From contig JACWAH010000002.1 in NCBI GenBank assembly GCA_014874365.1, positions 28,627-92,626 on the forward strand: a DNA stretch of 64,000 nt, read 5' to 3'. This document shows positions 45,247 through 54,192 of the stretch, piece after piece (the first letter of the stretch is position 1; the number at the start of each line of letters is the position of its first letter). A program made the position numbers and the translations under genes. This stretch comes from Thermoplasmatales archaeon. Its GTDB lineage: Archaea > Thermoplasmatota > Thermoplasmata > Thermoplasmatales > Thermoplasmataceae. The notes under the pieces are model-generated. The model saw only the letters and a list, made by a program, of their open reading frames with translations, did not search any database and was not told the origin of the DNA.

Positions 45247-45632
45247 TGCCATGCTCCTTAATTGCATAAGGCGTATATTTTGTTGCTTGCCACCTGAATT
45301 CACTCCTTCCAAAAATTACATTCAGGTGCAAGGGCCATTCAATCGAATTGATACAGCCTTATTTAACCGGCTCATCTAACTTTTGTGCGGGTTATTTGCT
45401 TCCCCTATTTCGTTGAATCAATATTTCACGTATCAGCATGATCGAAAGGAGATGGACTGCAATAGTTCAATCGTGCTTTGACCATTTTTCCCATATGCGC
45501 CCGCCACATTGTTCTATTCCAAAAAGGGCTGGCTTCGGGGGGTGTAATGGCTCATTCCCTCCAAAAACAATAGAAAGCTATGTTCGTTGAAATGCCTGAT
45601 TTGTTTTAAAATGGTTCTATCATTAAATGGTA
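45247..45632. other. Intergenic region upstream of the nucleotidyltransferase
   Basis: The 386 nt hold the promoter of the minus-strand nucleotidyltransferase (AAAATATAC at 45275-45283 with AAGGAG before the ATG) and the downstream end of the glycosyltransferase gene. I see no small gene, repeat or RNA structure. Confidence 0.6.
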
Positions 45633-46487
45633 CTATCCGACTTCCCGCGACATGTGCTTAATTTCAACTTTTTTGTAATGCCGTATAAAATCATCACCGA
45701 ACAACTTACAAACAGCATAACCGAAAATAGCAGAAATCCCGCGGATAAGTTGCCATAATCCAATCTGATCCCTCTGAAGTATTGCCGAAAACTTGAAATG
45801 TGACCAGACATGTTTATGTTTTCGTGTCAGCTGCTTTCTTCCAAACCCGTTCCAGAAGGCTTGCTCCAGAAACCCTGTAAAAGTCGTCCTCGTCCTGTGA
45901 TAAATAATACAGTCATCAATATACTTTATTTTACCCCCGTTCATAACAGCCCTTATGTTCAGATCTATGTCTTCAGCCGTGATGAATTTGGGATCGAATC
46001 CTCCAATTTCCTGGAAGATTGCCTTCTTATAACCAAGATTAACAGACGGAAACGTAACCTCAAATCCTTCGAAATACAACTCGGCTCTTCCCAGCTTTTC
46101 GAAAGGTGTTAATCCCATCTGAATAGTCCTTCCTGCAACAATATCGTATCCTTCCTGGAATGCGCCCCTCATTTTTTCAATCCAGAACGGGTGTGCTATT
46201 GCGTCTCCGTCCGTAAAAGCAATGAGGCTATTTGAAGCGTTCTGGACTCCTATATTCCTGCCTTCTCCTCTTGAACACTTCCTCCTTACATATTTGATGA
46301 AGCTGTACCTGTTCATGTAATTGTTAATTACCCGTCTTGTACCGTCATTACTCATTGAGTCGACTATGACGATTTCTATGGGTTGCTCCTGGACAACAAG
46401 GCTGTCCAGCATTTCCACTATGTGATCCACCTCGTTGTATACGGTCACAACGACTGAAATTCCATCCGGCGGCATGCTTTTAGTCAT
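45633..46487 (-). CDS. Family 2 glycosyltransferase
   Basis: The 284-residue GT-A protein has VVVTVYNEVDHI near residue 12, VDSMSNDGT near 42 and AFTDGDA near 90, whose DxD-like triad binds the metal and nucleotide sugar. The acceptor-side ED motif is in ITAEDIDLN near 167. A hydrophobic segment near residues 243-265 may associate with the membrane. It probably adds sugars to lipid carriers or surface glycans. The start overlaps the stop of the small zinc-protein gene by one base (TAATG). Confidence 0.88.
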   Translation of the reverse strand: MTKSMPPDGISVVVTVYNEVDHIVEMLDSLVVQEQPIEIVIVDSMSNDGTRRVINNYMNRYSFIKYVRRKCSRGEGRNIGVQNASNSLIAFTDGDAIAHPFWIEKMRGAFQEGYDIVAGRTIQMGLTPFEKLGRAELYFEGFEVTFPSVNLGYKKAIFQEIGGFDPKFITAEDIDLNIRAVMNGGKIKYIDDCIIYHRTRTTFTGFLEQAFWNGFGRKQLTRKHKHVWSHFKFSAILQRDQIGLWQLIRGISAIFGYAVCKLFGDDFIRHYKKVEIKHMSREVG

Positions 46488-46681
46488 TACCTTACCCAGT
46501 CAAGCCTGTCGAGTTTTCTCTCTTTCTTGGTATTCCTCTTGTATTCCTTGTAATGTTCTCTGCAGAGATGCACCTTTGTGCGCTCTTCCTTGAGCACAAA
46601 TAACTTTGAGGCCTTATCTGAGGGCACTGTTTGAAAGCTTTCCTTTTCGCAATCTTTCACTCCACAGATTTTATCCGGCAT
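46487..46681 (-). CDS. Small basic zinc-binding protein
   Basis: This protein has 64 residues from ATG at 46681. The start at 46705 would lie inside the TATA-like AATTATATAG at 46705-46715, so it cannot be transcribed from that promoter. Four likely zinc ligands are Cys in CGVKDC near residue 6 and CREH near 41, and the tail is Lys/Arg-rich. The fold may be a small treble-clef finger. It is translationally coupled to a glycosyltransferase. I do not know its function. Confidence 0.7.
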   Translation of the reverse strand: MPDKICGVKDCEKESFQTVPSDKASKLFVLKEERTKVHLCREHYKEYKRNTKKERKLDRLDWVR

Positions 46682-46738
46682 TACGTTAATCAGATTACAG
46701 TGCATCTATATAATTATTCGTCTGTTCAATCGCTAATA

Positions 46739-47055
46739 GGAACAAATGCCCGGAATAAGCCTCCTTCTGTTGACCCTTTACGGGCTGGCAACATTCAACT
46801 GTGGGTACAGGACCCCGTCTTACCCGATCCTCACGGCAGCCTCACTGGATCTTTTTAGACTTTCTCCATCCGGGGAGGTTTTCCATCGGGATTCCCGGAA
46901 ACGTCAACATAGCATCATTCTTTACCGGGGCCCGTATTTTTCTTTTACCTTTACCAGTCCTCTCGAACTACCAGCTTGAGCTGGTCGGACCTGCCTGTGG
47001 AGGGGGGACTTTCCTCACCTTTTCAGGCGTGAGTTGCCCTCGGGCGTTTTGTTCC
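46739..47055 (-). ncRNA. rnpB: RNase P RNA
   Basis: The minus strand shows the conserved cores of RNase P RNA: GAGGAAAGTCC near the 5' end (about 47005-47016), AGTTGAATGTTGCC further on, and ACAGAAGGAGGCTTATTCC near the 3' end. The ends pair as P1 (GGAACAAA with TTTGTTCC, then ACGCCCG with CGGGC). Length is about 317 nt. A TATA-like element centred near 47078 predicts transcription from about 47053. It cleaves the 5' leader from tRNA precursors. There is no protein reading frame worth accepting here. Confidence 0.92.
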
Positions 47056-47090
47056 TTAGCCTCAACATAACTACGAGCTTATAACATTTA

Positions 47091-47723
47091 TCAGGCATTT
47101 TCGCTGATCCTAATCTCAGTGGCAATCTTCCTCTTTATCAGCAATTCTGCAAGCTTCTTTTTCAGGAAGACTATCTCTCCATCCCTGAAGTAATAATTTC
47201 TGTCAGCCTGGGCTATTGGAGGCTGGTCGCCTATGATCCTCACTGCCATAAATTCCTCTTTTGAAGTTTCCGGGTTGATCCCAGTTTCAGATTTCTGTTC
47301 GCTTTTGATCACAATAGGTTTCTCGTTGACCTCGAATGCCCTGACCCCAAGGAGTTCGTTGAACTGTTCCCTGACTTCAACGGATATTCTGTCTATAAAT
47401 TCTCTCTCATCTTCGGTCAGATTTCCAACTTCATCTGAATTGTTTTCGAAAACCGGTACACGTATTATCTTGCTGTATCTTATCTGGAAAAGAGTCCGGA
47501 AGGCTCTTTCCACCTGCCTGAGTCTTTCCTTAATCTGTATGTACCTGTCTATGTCTACCGCTGCACTTTTTTCGGCCTCTCCAGTAAGGAACTTTATCAG
47601 TTCCGGTATGGTGTTAAAGACAGATTGATCTATTTTCCTTATTTTTCTAGTGTTCTTCTCCGCCCTTATTGCGCTCTGTAATTCAAGGAACGCATTTTCG
47701 ACATCCTGCGGAGAGAAATTCAT
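47091..47723 (-). CDS. GINS complex subunit Gins51
   Basis: The 210-residue protein has an N-terminal helical A domain (about 1-125, with ERLRQVERAFRTLFQIRYSKI in the middle, partly quoted) and a C-terminal B domain from about 157: VRIIGDQPPIAQADRNYYF, then KKKLAELLIKRKIATEI. This A-then-B order defines the Sld5/Psf1-like Gins51 subunit. GINS binds MCM and GAN and is part of the replication fork. It is separate from the pcn gene here. The 3' end is 35 nt from rnpB's predicted start. Confidence 0.8.
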   Translation of the reverse strand: MNFSPQDVENAFLELQSAIRAEKNTRKIRKIDQSVFNTIPELIKFLTGEAEKSAAVDIDRYIQIKERLRQVERAFRTLFQIRYSKIIRVPVFENNSDEVGNLTEDEREFIDRISVEVREQFNELLGVRAFEVNEKPIVIKSEQKSETGINPETSKEEFMAVRIIGDQPPIAQADRNYYFRDGEIVFLKKKLAELLIKRKIATEIRISENA

Positions 47724-47741
47724 GTCAAGTAAATTGTATAA

Positions 47742-48596
47742 CTATTTATTAAGGGTAGCTGATGGTATCAGACCGTATGCCATCTTTGGAGTTGCGACAA
47801 AAATATCCTCCAGTATCTTTTCCCAATCTTCAAATTCCTGTTTTATGAATGCTGCCCTTCTTGGCACGGCATCCGGAGGCATGAACTTGTCAGGGCTCAA
47901 CTGGTCATTCACGTAATCAGTCTCAAGCATGAACCTGGATTTTGTGCTTATCCCCTGCCTCACGTTAGGCCGGGAAGCAGGTAACGATAAAGTTAGCCCA
48001 TTTTCAAGTCCCAGCAAGTTTGCTGTCGCATGGTGTTTCACTACGTTTTTGCAATCCAGGCCAAATTTTCTTATGGAATCGCACAGGGAATCGTGCGCAG
48101 CCTGAGTCAGATCTTCTGAATGCAGCACCACAGGTATTTTTAAATCTCCACAAATCTCGAAGGCTCGCATTAATACTTCATGGATTTTTTTGTAATCTTC
48201 CTCATCCACTTTGAAGTGCGGTGTTCCAATCTCTCCGATTGCCTGGATCTTGCCTGTTGAGTATAATTTTGCAGCCAGATCTATTCCTGCAGACATTTCT
48301 TCCACCGGATTCATTTTAGCTTCCTGAAAGTAGAAATAGTCCAGCGGATACGGGCCGCATGTCACCATTACGAACGTGCCGGTTTCTTTCCTGATTCGTT
48401 CTGCAATTCTTATGGTGCTGTCATAGAGTTTCCCGTAGTAATCAGCAGGGCCCAGATCATAATTTGGAAGATTGGTAAGATTGATTGCTGTCCCTCCTGC
48501 ATTGTTAAACCTGATTACCGGTTCCAGGAAACTGCCTTCTGGCCTTAGATGGAAATGATTGTCAAATACCACTGGAAATGTTTCTTTCTGAGCCAT
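47742..48596 (-). CDS. TatD-like metal-dependent hydrolase
   Basis: The 284-residue TIM barrel carries the metal ligands of the TatD/amidohydrolase group: DNHFHLR near residue 11, Glu in AIGEIGTPHF near 118, His in VVLHSED near 157, the KHHATAN segment near 187 and LETDY near 224. Its length and layout place it with archaeal TatD-related proteins; nuclease or deacylase function is not certain. It is 18 nt upstream of the Gins51 gene on the same strand. Confidence 0.85.
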   Translation of the reverse strand: MAQKETFPVVFDNHFHLRPEGSFLEPVIRFNNAGGTAINLTNLPNYDLGPADYYGKLYDSTIRIAERIRKETGTFVMVTCGPYPLDYFYFQEAKMNPVEEMSAGIDLAAKLYSTGKIQAIGEIGTPHFKVDEEDYKKIHEVLMRAFEICGDLKIPVVLHSEDLTQAAHDSLCDSIRKFGLDCKNVVKHHATANLLGLENGLTLSLPASRPNVRQGISTKSRFMLETDYVNDQLSPDKFMPPDAVPRRAAFIKQEFEDWEKILEDIFVATPKMAYGLIPSATLNK

Positions 48597-48767
48597 GATA
48601 TTGACTTGGAATTGTGATGTCGTATTTCTATTAGAGGAGATTTTGCGAGATCAACCTTGAATTCCATAATCGTTCCGGATACTGCATCAATTTCAATACA
48701 TTTGGCTGGAGACAAGAGATAATAAATATAAAGGGAGGTTATGTAGGTCAACCTTAGAAGTGATGAA

Positions 48768-49370
48768 ATGTCTGCTGAAACCCTGTTAATATCGGAGGAC
48801 GAATACCAGAAGTCCGGCGTTCATATTGGTACCCAGGTTAAGTCCAAAGATATGGAGAAATACATATTCAAGATCAGAAATGATGGACTTTACATTCTTG
48901 ATCTCAAGAAGACCAATGATACGCTGATTGTAGCAGGCAAGATGCTTGCTAGAATTCCAAAAGAGGATATCCTGGTTGTTGCGCAAAGACAGTATGCATT
49001 CAGGCCGGTTTCCAAATTTGGCGAAGTTACAGGTTGCAAGACCATAACCGGAAGATTTGTACCGGGCACCCTGACTAACCCTCAGCTGGAGAACTACATT
49101 GAGGCAAAGATTATTTTGGTGACCGACCCGCTTGCAGATATACAGGCAATGGGAGAAGCCCTAAAGGTTGGAATACCTGTAATTGCCCTCTGCGATGCCA
49201 ACAATAAGACCTCGAACGTCGACCTTGTGATTCCCAGCAACAATAAGGGCAGAAGATCCCTTGCCGTAATATACTGGATACTGGCGAGAGAGGTGCTGAA
49301 AAATAGGGGAGACCTGAAAGATTACGCGGATTTCCATAGCACAATAGAGGACTTCGAAGCACAGGTTTAG
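48768..49370 (+). CDS. rps2: 30S ribosomal protein uS2
   Basis: The 200-residue protein matches archaeal S2. SGVHIGTQVKSKDMEKYI near residue 16, FGEVTGCKTITGRFVPGTLTN near 82 (partly quoted), VTDPLADIQAMGEALKVGIP near 118 and NNKGRRSLAVIYWILAREVL near 153 are all family signatures. It is in the head of the small subunit. The TATA-like AATAAATATAAA near 48721-48731 suits a start about 20 nt before the ATG. Confidence 0.95.
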   Translation: MSAETLLISEDEYQKSGVHIGTQVKSKDMEKYIFKIRNDGLYILDLKKTNDTLIVAGKMLARIPKEDILVVAQRQYAFRPVSKFGEVTGCKTITGRFVPGTLTNPQLENYIEAKIILVTDPLADIQAMGEALKVGIPVIALCDANNKTSNVDLVIPSNNKGRRSLAVIYWILAREVLKNRGDLKDYADFHSTIEDFEAQV

Positions 49371-50263
49371 GCCTTCAAATATTCCGGGGCAATCCTCTCA
49401 AGTTTCACGTATTGTATCTTTCCATTGGATTCGCCGGCGAACAATATGTCCTTCCTGACTCCGTGCGCAAGGCGGACTGCCCTGCTGACCTTAAACCACG
49501 CTTCCTCGCCTTTCAGGACGGATACCAGAATTTCGGCATGTTCGTCCATGCTGTGAAGATAAACCCTGAAATTGCATCCATACTTGAATCCGGTTTTTAC
49601 TATGCATCCCCGGTTAACCAAGTCCGAGAATACCCTGGATTCCATATCTTCTTGTTTTCCGGAAAGATATTCCTTCTCGCTCTTGCTTAAAAGCCGAAGC
49701 CCGTAAAAGTCCTCTCCCATCCATTGATCTCCAACGTTGTCCGCAATCGCTCGTTTTTCCAATGTTTCTGTTTCGACCAGATTAAGAGGTTTGCCTGAAC
49801 TGCCCTTCGGATCGTATTTTTCAGAGAGAAAGAAAGTGATATCCCCCTGGTCATCAACCGTAGCCCATACTGCCTTGCCGCGATCTAAAAGCTTTTCTAG
49901 CGAGATGCTGCTGTCTTCCAGCGCAATCTTAACCGGATCAGAATACTCCTCTCTGGAGTCCTTTCTGCAACTCAAGCCATCGGGTTCCTTCCTGACGTAA
50001 AGGCCAAGGCTCTTGAGTGACGTGTATACCCTGAGTTCATCTATGTCGGAATCCGTTCTTATTAGCTTAAGGATCACCTGCTTCGAACTGAGGCCAAAAG
50101 GTACTATAACCTGCTTCACAAGAAGATAGAGTGCCTCAAGCTCGGTAAGAATTAGGCGATTATTCATTACCCTGCCAACTTTGTATCTCTGCCTTATGTT
50201 ATCCGAAGAACGCTTACAGGAAAAACGGATATTACCGCACACGGCGGTTGCTTCTGGTTTCAT
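49367..50263 (-). CDS. endA: tRNA-splicing endonuclease
   Basis: The 298-residue protein is nearly twice the length of the shortest archaeal EndA and fits the duplicated alpha'-type found in Thermoplasma-like archaea, in which the N-terminal copy has lost catalysis. The catalytic triad lies in the C-terminal half: Tyr in FKYGCNFRVY, His in LHSMDEHAEI and Lys in SNGKIQYVKLE. It cuts at bulge-helix-bulge introns in tRNA. It overlaps the upstream GTPase-like gene by 4 bp and the convergent rps2 gene by 4 bp. Confidence 0.92.
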   Translation of the reverse strand: MKPEATAVCGNIRFSCKRSSDNIRQRYKVGRVMNNRLILTELEALYLLVKQVIVPFGLSSKQVILKLIRTDSDIDELRVYTSLKSLGLYVRKEPDGLSCRKDSREEYSDPVKIALEDSSISLEKLLDRGKAVWATVDDQGDITFFLSEKYDPKGSSGKPLNLVETETLEKRAIADNVGDQWMGEDFYGLRLLSKSEKEYLSGKQEDMESRVFSDLVNRGCIVKTGFKYGCNFRVYLHSMDEHAEILVSVLKGEEAWFKVSRAVRLAHGVRKDILFAGESNGKIQYVKLERIAPEYLKA

Positions 50264-50775
50264 TTTCTGACGAATACTTCCATCATATTCTCTGTAATAT
50301 AACTATAGACTTTCTCCCAGTCATCCCTTGAATTGTTGCTTAAAATGAAATAAGGCACGGAATGCTCGCTTGTGGCTCTATTGAGTTCTTCCTCCCAGAA
50401 CTGCGCTTCATATCTCCTGTCCAGCTTGGTGGCTACCATCACCTTAACTGTCTTGTTATTCAGGGCACCGACAAATTTCAGCGTGTTCTCGGCGTAATCA
50501 AGAGATTTGATATTGGTAAGGTCGCATACAACGATGACACAGTTCGAAGCGGTCAAGAGCTTCTCGCTTTCAACCTCACTGTTGATCTCAAGAAACAGCA
50601 ATTCAGCTATAATCTTCATCTGCTTGGTTTCAAGGTTGACCACCTTTCTCTGAATGGGCCTTTCCTGAGCACCCACATTATTTGAATTGTAAACGAGCCT
50701 GGATATAAGGGTGCTTTTACCCGAGCCGTTAAGGCCGGTAACGCTAATTTTCCAAGTCACCCTTGAGCTTTCCAT
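50260..50775 (-). CDS. Ras-like P-loop protein with degenerate switch region
   Basis: This protein of 171 residues has a clear P-loop GLNGSGKST near residue 14 and a G4-type TKLD near residue 115. The G3 DxxG of switch II is missing: where it should be, the protein reads LLFLEINSE. It may bind nucleotide without the normal switch. The 4-bp overlap with endA suggests co-translation, but a functional link with tRNA splicing is only an inference. A MglA-like or Ras-like function remains possible. Confidence 0.75.
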   Translation of the reverse strand: MESSRVTWKISVTGLNGSGKSTLISRLVYNSNNVGAQERPIQRKVVNLETKQMKIIAELLFLEINSEVESEKLLTASNCVIVVCDLTNIKSLDYAENTLKFVGALNNKTVKVMVATKLDRRYEAQFWEEELNRATSEHSVPYFILSNNSRDDWEKVYSYITENMMEVFVRK

Positions 50776-50899
50776 CCGCCTTCGATAAAAACCATTGTAA
50801 AATACTTTGCGTTGCTCTGTTCGTGTTTTCTTAGCTTTTCAAAATCAGTTGTTAAGTCTCATCTTTTATATCGTCTGATGCGATTCTTGGGTGGTACGC

Positions 50900-52108
50900 A
50901 TGCAGTTTAAATTTTCGTCTCTTGCTGAAGCATTGAAACCATCGGAAATCAGGGAACTTTTGAAATATGTATCCGTTCCAGGACTTATTTCGTTTGGGGG
51001 AGGGATGCCTCATCCATCGTCATTCCCAGTAGATGATATTGCCAATATCACTGCGGCATTGCTTAAGGAGAAAGGAAAGCAGCTGCTCCAGTATGGGTCA
51101 ACCCCGGGCTACGAGGAACTCAGGATCCAGCTGGTAAATATGCTGAAGAAAACTGAAAATATTTCTGCAAACAAGGATCTTATCGCCCTTACTCCAGGGT
51201 CCCAGAGCGCTCTGTATTCGCTGTCAAAAATCCTGTCTTCTCCTGGCGATGAAGTCATTTGTGAAGCTCCCACTTATTTGGGAACCATCTCTGCCTTCAG
51301 GGCAAATGGAACAGTTATGAGAGGCATCCCCATGGATGAAAATGGAATTAAGACTGAGATGCTGGAAGATAAGATCAAGTCGATGGTTTCCAGCGGAAAA
51401 CCACCTAAGTTCATTTACCTGATCCCTACTTTCCAGAATCCTTCCGGCATCTCCCTTTCGTTGGACCGGAGAAAACATGTCCTGGAACTTGTCTCTAAAT
51501 ACCAGATACCGGTGATCGAGGATAATCCTTACGCAGAACTGAGGTATTCTGGTAAGAGGATTGCCAGCCTGAAGTCCATGGACACAGAGGGACTGGTCAT
51601 TTATCTCGGTACTTTCTCAAAGATTCTATCCCCTGGTCTTAGGCTGGGTTTCACTTTTGGCCCAGAACCTGTGATTAGTAAAATGAACCTGCTGAAACAG
51701 GCGACAAACCTTGCCACTAATACCCTGGCAGAAGCGATAGCTGCAGAATACCTGAAAAGAGGCCTCATGGATAAAAACATGCCAAAGGTCATTTCCATGT
51801 ACAGGGAAAAGCGCGACACAATGCTGAATTCTCTTCAGGAAAACTTCGGAGACGAAGCCTCATGGTCGCATCCAGATGGCGGCATGTTTCTATGGTTGTC
51901 GCTGAACGGCAAAATAAACACTACAACAATGCTGAAAAGGGCGCTTGAAAATAAGATAGCCTACGTGAGCGGCAGTGCTTTCTACCCAGAAAAAGCTGAG
52001 ACCAACAACATGAGACTCAATTTTACCTATTCCGACAATAACCAGATTGTCGATGGAATAGGGAGGCTCGCCTCGGTTGCAAAGGAGGAACTTTCAGTGG
52101 TTGCCTGA
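50900..52108 (+). CDS. PLP-dependent class I/II aminotransferase
   Basis: From ATG at 50900 (GGTGG five nt upstream; an earlier GTG is less likely) the protein has 402 residues. YLGTFSKILSPGLRLGF near residue 236 holds the PLP Lys, PTFQNPSGISLS near 174 the cofactor-binding Asn, and TPGSQSALYSL near 97 the phosphate loop. It is most like aromatic/alpha-aminoadipate aminotransferases (MocR/LysN type without the GntR domain). Substrate is unassigned. It is followed by the PPAT gene 13 nt later. Confidence 0.88.
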   Translation: MQFKFSSLAEALKPSEIRELLKYVSVPGLISFGGGMPHPSSFPVDDIANITAALLKEKGKQLLQYGSTPGYEELRIQLVNMLKKTENISANKDLIALTPGSQSALYSLSKILSSPGDEVICEAPTYLGTISAFRANGTVMRGIPMDENGIKTEMLEDKIKSMVSSGKPPKFIYLIPTFQNPSGISLSLDRRKHVLELVSKYQIPVIEDNPYAELRYSGKRIASLKSMDTEGLVIYLGTFSKILSPGLRLGFTFGPEPVISKMNLLKQATNLATNTLAEAIAAEYLKRGLMDKNMPKVISMYREKRDTMLNSLQENFGDEASWSHPDGGMFLWLSLNGKINTTTMLKRALENKIAYVSGSAFYPEKAETNNMRLNFTYSDNNQIVDGIGRLASVAKEELSVVA

Positions 52109-52121
52109 GAGTAACCAACGT

Positions 52122-53096
52122 ATGAGTGTAATAATTGCGGGCAGTTTCACTGTGCTTCATGAAGGGCACAAGAGTCTATTTTCAGTAGCATCAAAAACTG
52201 GAGAGAAGCTGGTCATAGGACTGACCACTAATGCTTACATTTCATCCAGAAAGACTTATTCCGGCGTTGAATTTGAAAAACGGAAGGAGAACCTTTCTCG
52301 ATATCTGGACGGACTTGGCGTTGATTTTGAAATAAAGCCACTTGGCGATTCAATAGGAAATTCTACAACTCTGAAAGAATACACTTCAATAGTGGTGTCT
52401 CCGGAAACGTACGCCAATGCAGCATTGATTAACAAGGAACGGGTAAAAAATGGCTTTCCTGCATTAAAGATTATACTTGTGCCGTTTACGCTTGGTGAAG
52501 ACCTGTTTCCAATCAAATCGTCAAGAATACTTTCCGGTGAAATAGACAAAACGGGAAAGAGGCTTACCCCGGTAAGAGTTTCGGTTCCTACATCAAATGC
52601 TTACAAGGAGAAAGCTGTTAGATCACATTTCAGCAAAGTTATACCAGGAAGCATTGTGAATTTGAGGACATCATACAGCCTTCCATCAGACCAGCCATTC
52701 GGAGAGGATACTTTCTCTTTTGCAAGGAAAAGAGCGAGTGAAACAATTGCAGATAATGACTATTCAGTTGCACTGGAAAATGGCCTTTTTTCTGTCTATA
52801 ATGGGTTGAATTACCTCGATATAACCTGCTGCTGTATTCTGGACAAGTTTGGAAAAATTTCGATAGGTACAAGCAGCGGGATTCCAGTTCCTGACCGCGT
52901 TGTGAGAGAAGTCAAACTTGGCAAGAATTTTGGGGATGCATTTAAAGGCATATACGGGGAAGAAAAAGTGTATTCCGAGGGAGGCATTGCAGAAATCATT
53001 TCCGGCGGTACCCTTAAGAGGAAGGGTCTTTTCGACGAAGCAATAAGAAACGCATTCATGCCGAGACTGAATCCTGATTACTACCTCAAGAATTGA
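52122..53096 (+). CDS. Phosphopantetheine adenylyltransferase fused to DUF84 NTP phosphatase
   Basis: From ATG at 52122 the protein has 324 residues. The N-terminal half (1-150) is an archaeal PPAT nucleotidyl-transferase: IAGSFTVLHEGHKSLF near residue 5 contains the HxGH motif, and SSRILSGEID near 135 is the C-terminal motif. The C-terminal half (about 155-320) is an inosine/xanthosine triphosphatase (YjjX/DUF84) domain, with VSVPTSNAYKEKAVR near 161, GEDTFSFARKRA near 195 and EIISGGTLKRKGLFDEAI near the end. The first half makes dephospho-CoA; the second is expected to remove damaged nucleotides. This fusion is known from Thermoplasmatales. Confidence 0.9.
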   Translation: MSVIIAGSFTVLHEGHKSLFSVASKTGEKLVIGLTTNAYISSRKTYSGVEFEKRKENLSRYLDGLGVDFEIKPLGDSIGNSTTLKEYTSIVVSPETYANAALINKERVKNGFPALKIILVPFTLGEDLFPIKSSRILSGEIDKTGKRLTPVRVSVPTSNAYKEKAVRSHFSKVIPGSIVNLRTSYSLPSDQPFGEDTFSFARKRASETIADNDYSVALENGLFSVYNGLNYLDITCCCILDKFGKISIGTSSGIPVPDRVVREVKLGKNFGDAFKGIYGEEKVYSEGGIAEIISGGTLKRKGLFDEAIRNAFMPRLNPDYYLKN

Positions 53097-53207
53097 GAAC
53101 ATGATTGTGTTCCGCTGAACCCATACCCGCCACATGAATCGTAGTTTATAGCGTTTAAAATTTAAAAACAGTTAAGTAAGCCGGCGCGATCCTATATGGA
53201 TTAATTT

Positions 53208-53507
53208 ATGGTGACCAAGGAAGAGATACTTGAACAGCTCAAGGCTGTATCCGATCCAGAGATAGGTATGGATATTGTAAATCTTGGACTTGTTTACGAG
53301 GTTATCATAAATGGAGACAGGGTTTATATTAAAATGACCATGACTGCACCAACCTGTCCTGTGACCCCCTGGATACTTTCCGAGGCGCAGAGAATCGTGG
53401 AAAATATAGAAGGCGTTGAAGCTGCAGACGTAGAATTGGTGTGGGAACCTGCGTGGAATCCATCCATGATGACCGATTTCGCGAAAGAAGCACTGAACAT
53501 GGTCTAA
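53208..53507 (+). CDS. MIP18/SufT-type (DUF59) iron-sulfur assembly protein
   Basis: The 99-residue DUF59 protein has VSDPEIGMDIVNLGLVYEV near residue 13 and the conserved Cys in MTAPTCPVTPWI near residue 49. A WEP motif near 84 closes the domain. Relatives promote insertion of iron-sulfur clusters. The ATG start follows a TATA-like segment about 25 nt upstream. It is a single-gene unit between the PPAT-fusion gene and tbp. Confidence 0.9.
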   Translation: MVTKEEILEQLKAVSDPEIGMDIVNLGLVYEVIINGDRVYIKMTMTAPTCPVTPWILSEAQRIVENIEGVEAADVELVWEPAWNPSMMTDFAKEALNMV

Positions 53508-53637
53508 TGTTCTATTGCAAATAGCCTATTATATTAGATTTTGAGTGCATTTTCTAAAGAACACCTGAAGGTTTTCTTGAGTTTTCCTTTAAATAGATTT
53601 ATATAGTGTTTGAAAATCGGACGCGATCGTGTTTATT

Positions 53638-54192
53638 ATGAGTGAGCGAGAAAAAATAAAGATAGAGAACATTGTTGCCTCCACTTCCCTTGCAGAACAC
53701 TTGGACCTTAGCAAAATTGCCCTTGCGCTTGACGGATCGGAATACGAACCTGAGCAGTTTCCAGGGCTTATATACAGGCTTCATGATCCAAAAACTGCCG
53801 TCCTGATTTTCAGGAGCGGAAAGGTCAACTGTACAGGAGCAAAAAATCTCGAGAATGTAAGGCTTACCATAGAAACGATCATAAAAAAGCTGAAAGGCGC
53901 AGGTATAGAGGTCTATGACAAACCCGATATCGTGGTTCAGAACATCGTAGCAGTATACGATCTGGAAGCCGACCTTAACCTTACTGATATTGCGATGTCT
54001 CTCGGCCTGGAAAACGTCGAGTACGAGCCTGAACAATTTCCAGGACTGGTATACCGGGTAGAAGAGCCCAAAGTCGTCCTGCTGCTTTTCGGGTCTGGAA
54101 AGGTCGTCTGTACCGGTGCTAAGGAAGAAAGTGAGATAGAACAGGCGGTTATTAAAGTCAAGAAGGATCTGCAAAAGGTCGGACTTATCTAG
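53638..54192 (+). CDS. tbp: TATA-box-binding protein
   Basis: The protein has 184 residues from ATG at 53638, with two direct repeats of the TBP saddle. Each repeat carries a YEPEQFPGL motif (near residues 38 and 129) and an FRSGKVNCTGAK-like strand (near 63, and FGSGKVVCTGAK near 154). Archaeal TBP binds TATA together with TFB. TATA (TTTATATAG, 53600-53608) is about 34 nt upstream of the ATG. GTG at 53629 is an alternative start. It overlaps the convergent truD gene by 4 bp. Confidence 0.97.
   Translation: MSEREKIKIENIVASTSLAEHLDLSKIALALDGSEYEPEQFPGLIYRLHDPKTAVLIFRSGKVNCTGAKNLENVRLTIETIIKKLKGAGIEVYDKPDIVVQNIVAVYDLEADLNLTDIAMSLGLENVEYEPEQFPGLVYRVEEPKVVLLLFGSGKVVCTGAKEESEIEQAVIKVKKDLQKVGLI

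Noticed and set aside
46631..47070. Several plus-strand open frames over the RNase P RNA gene
   Set aside because: The minus strand has the conserved RNase P cores and a closing helix, and the frames have no protein features.
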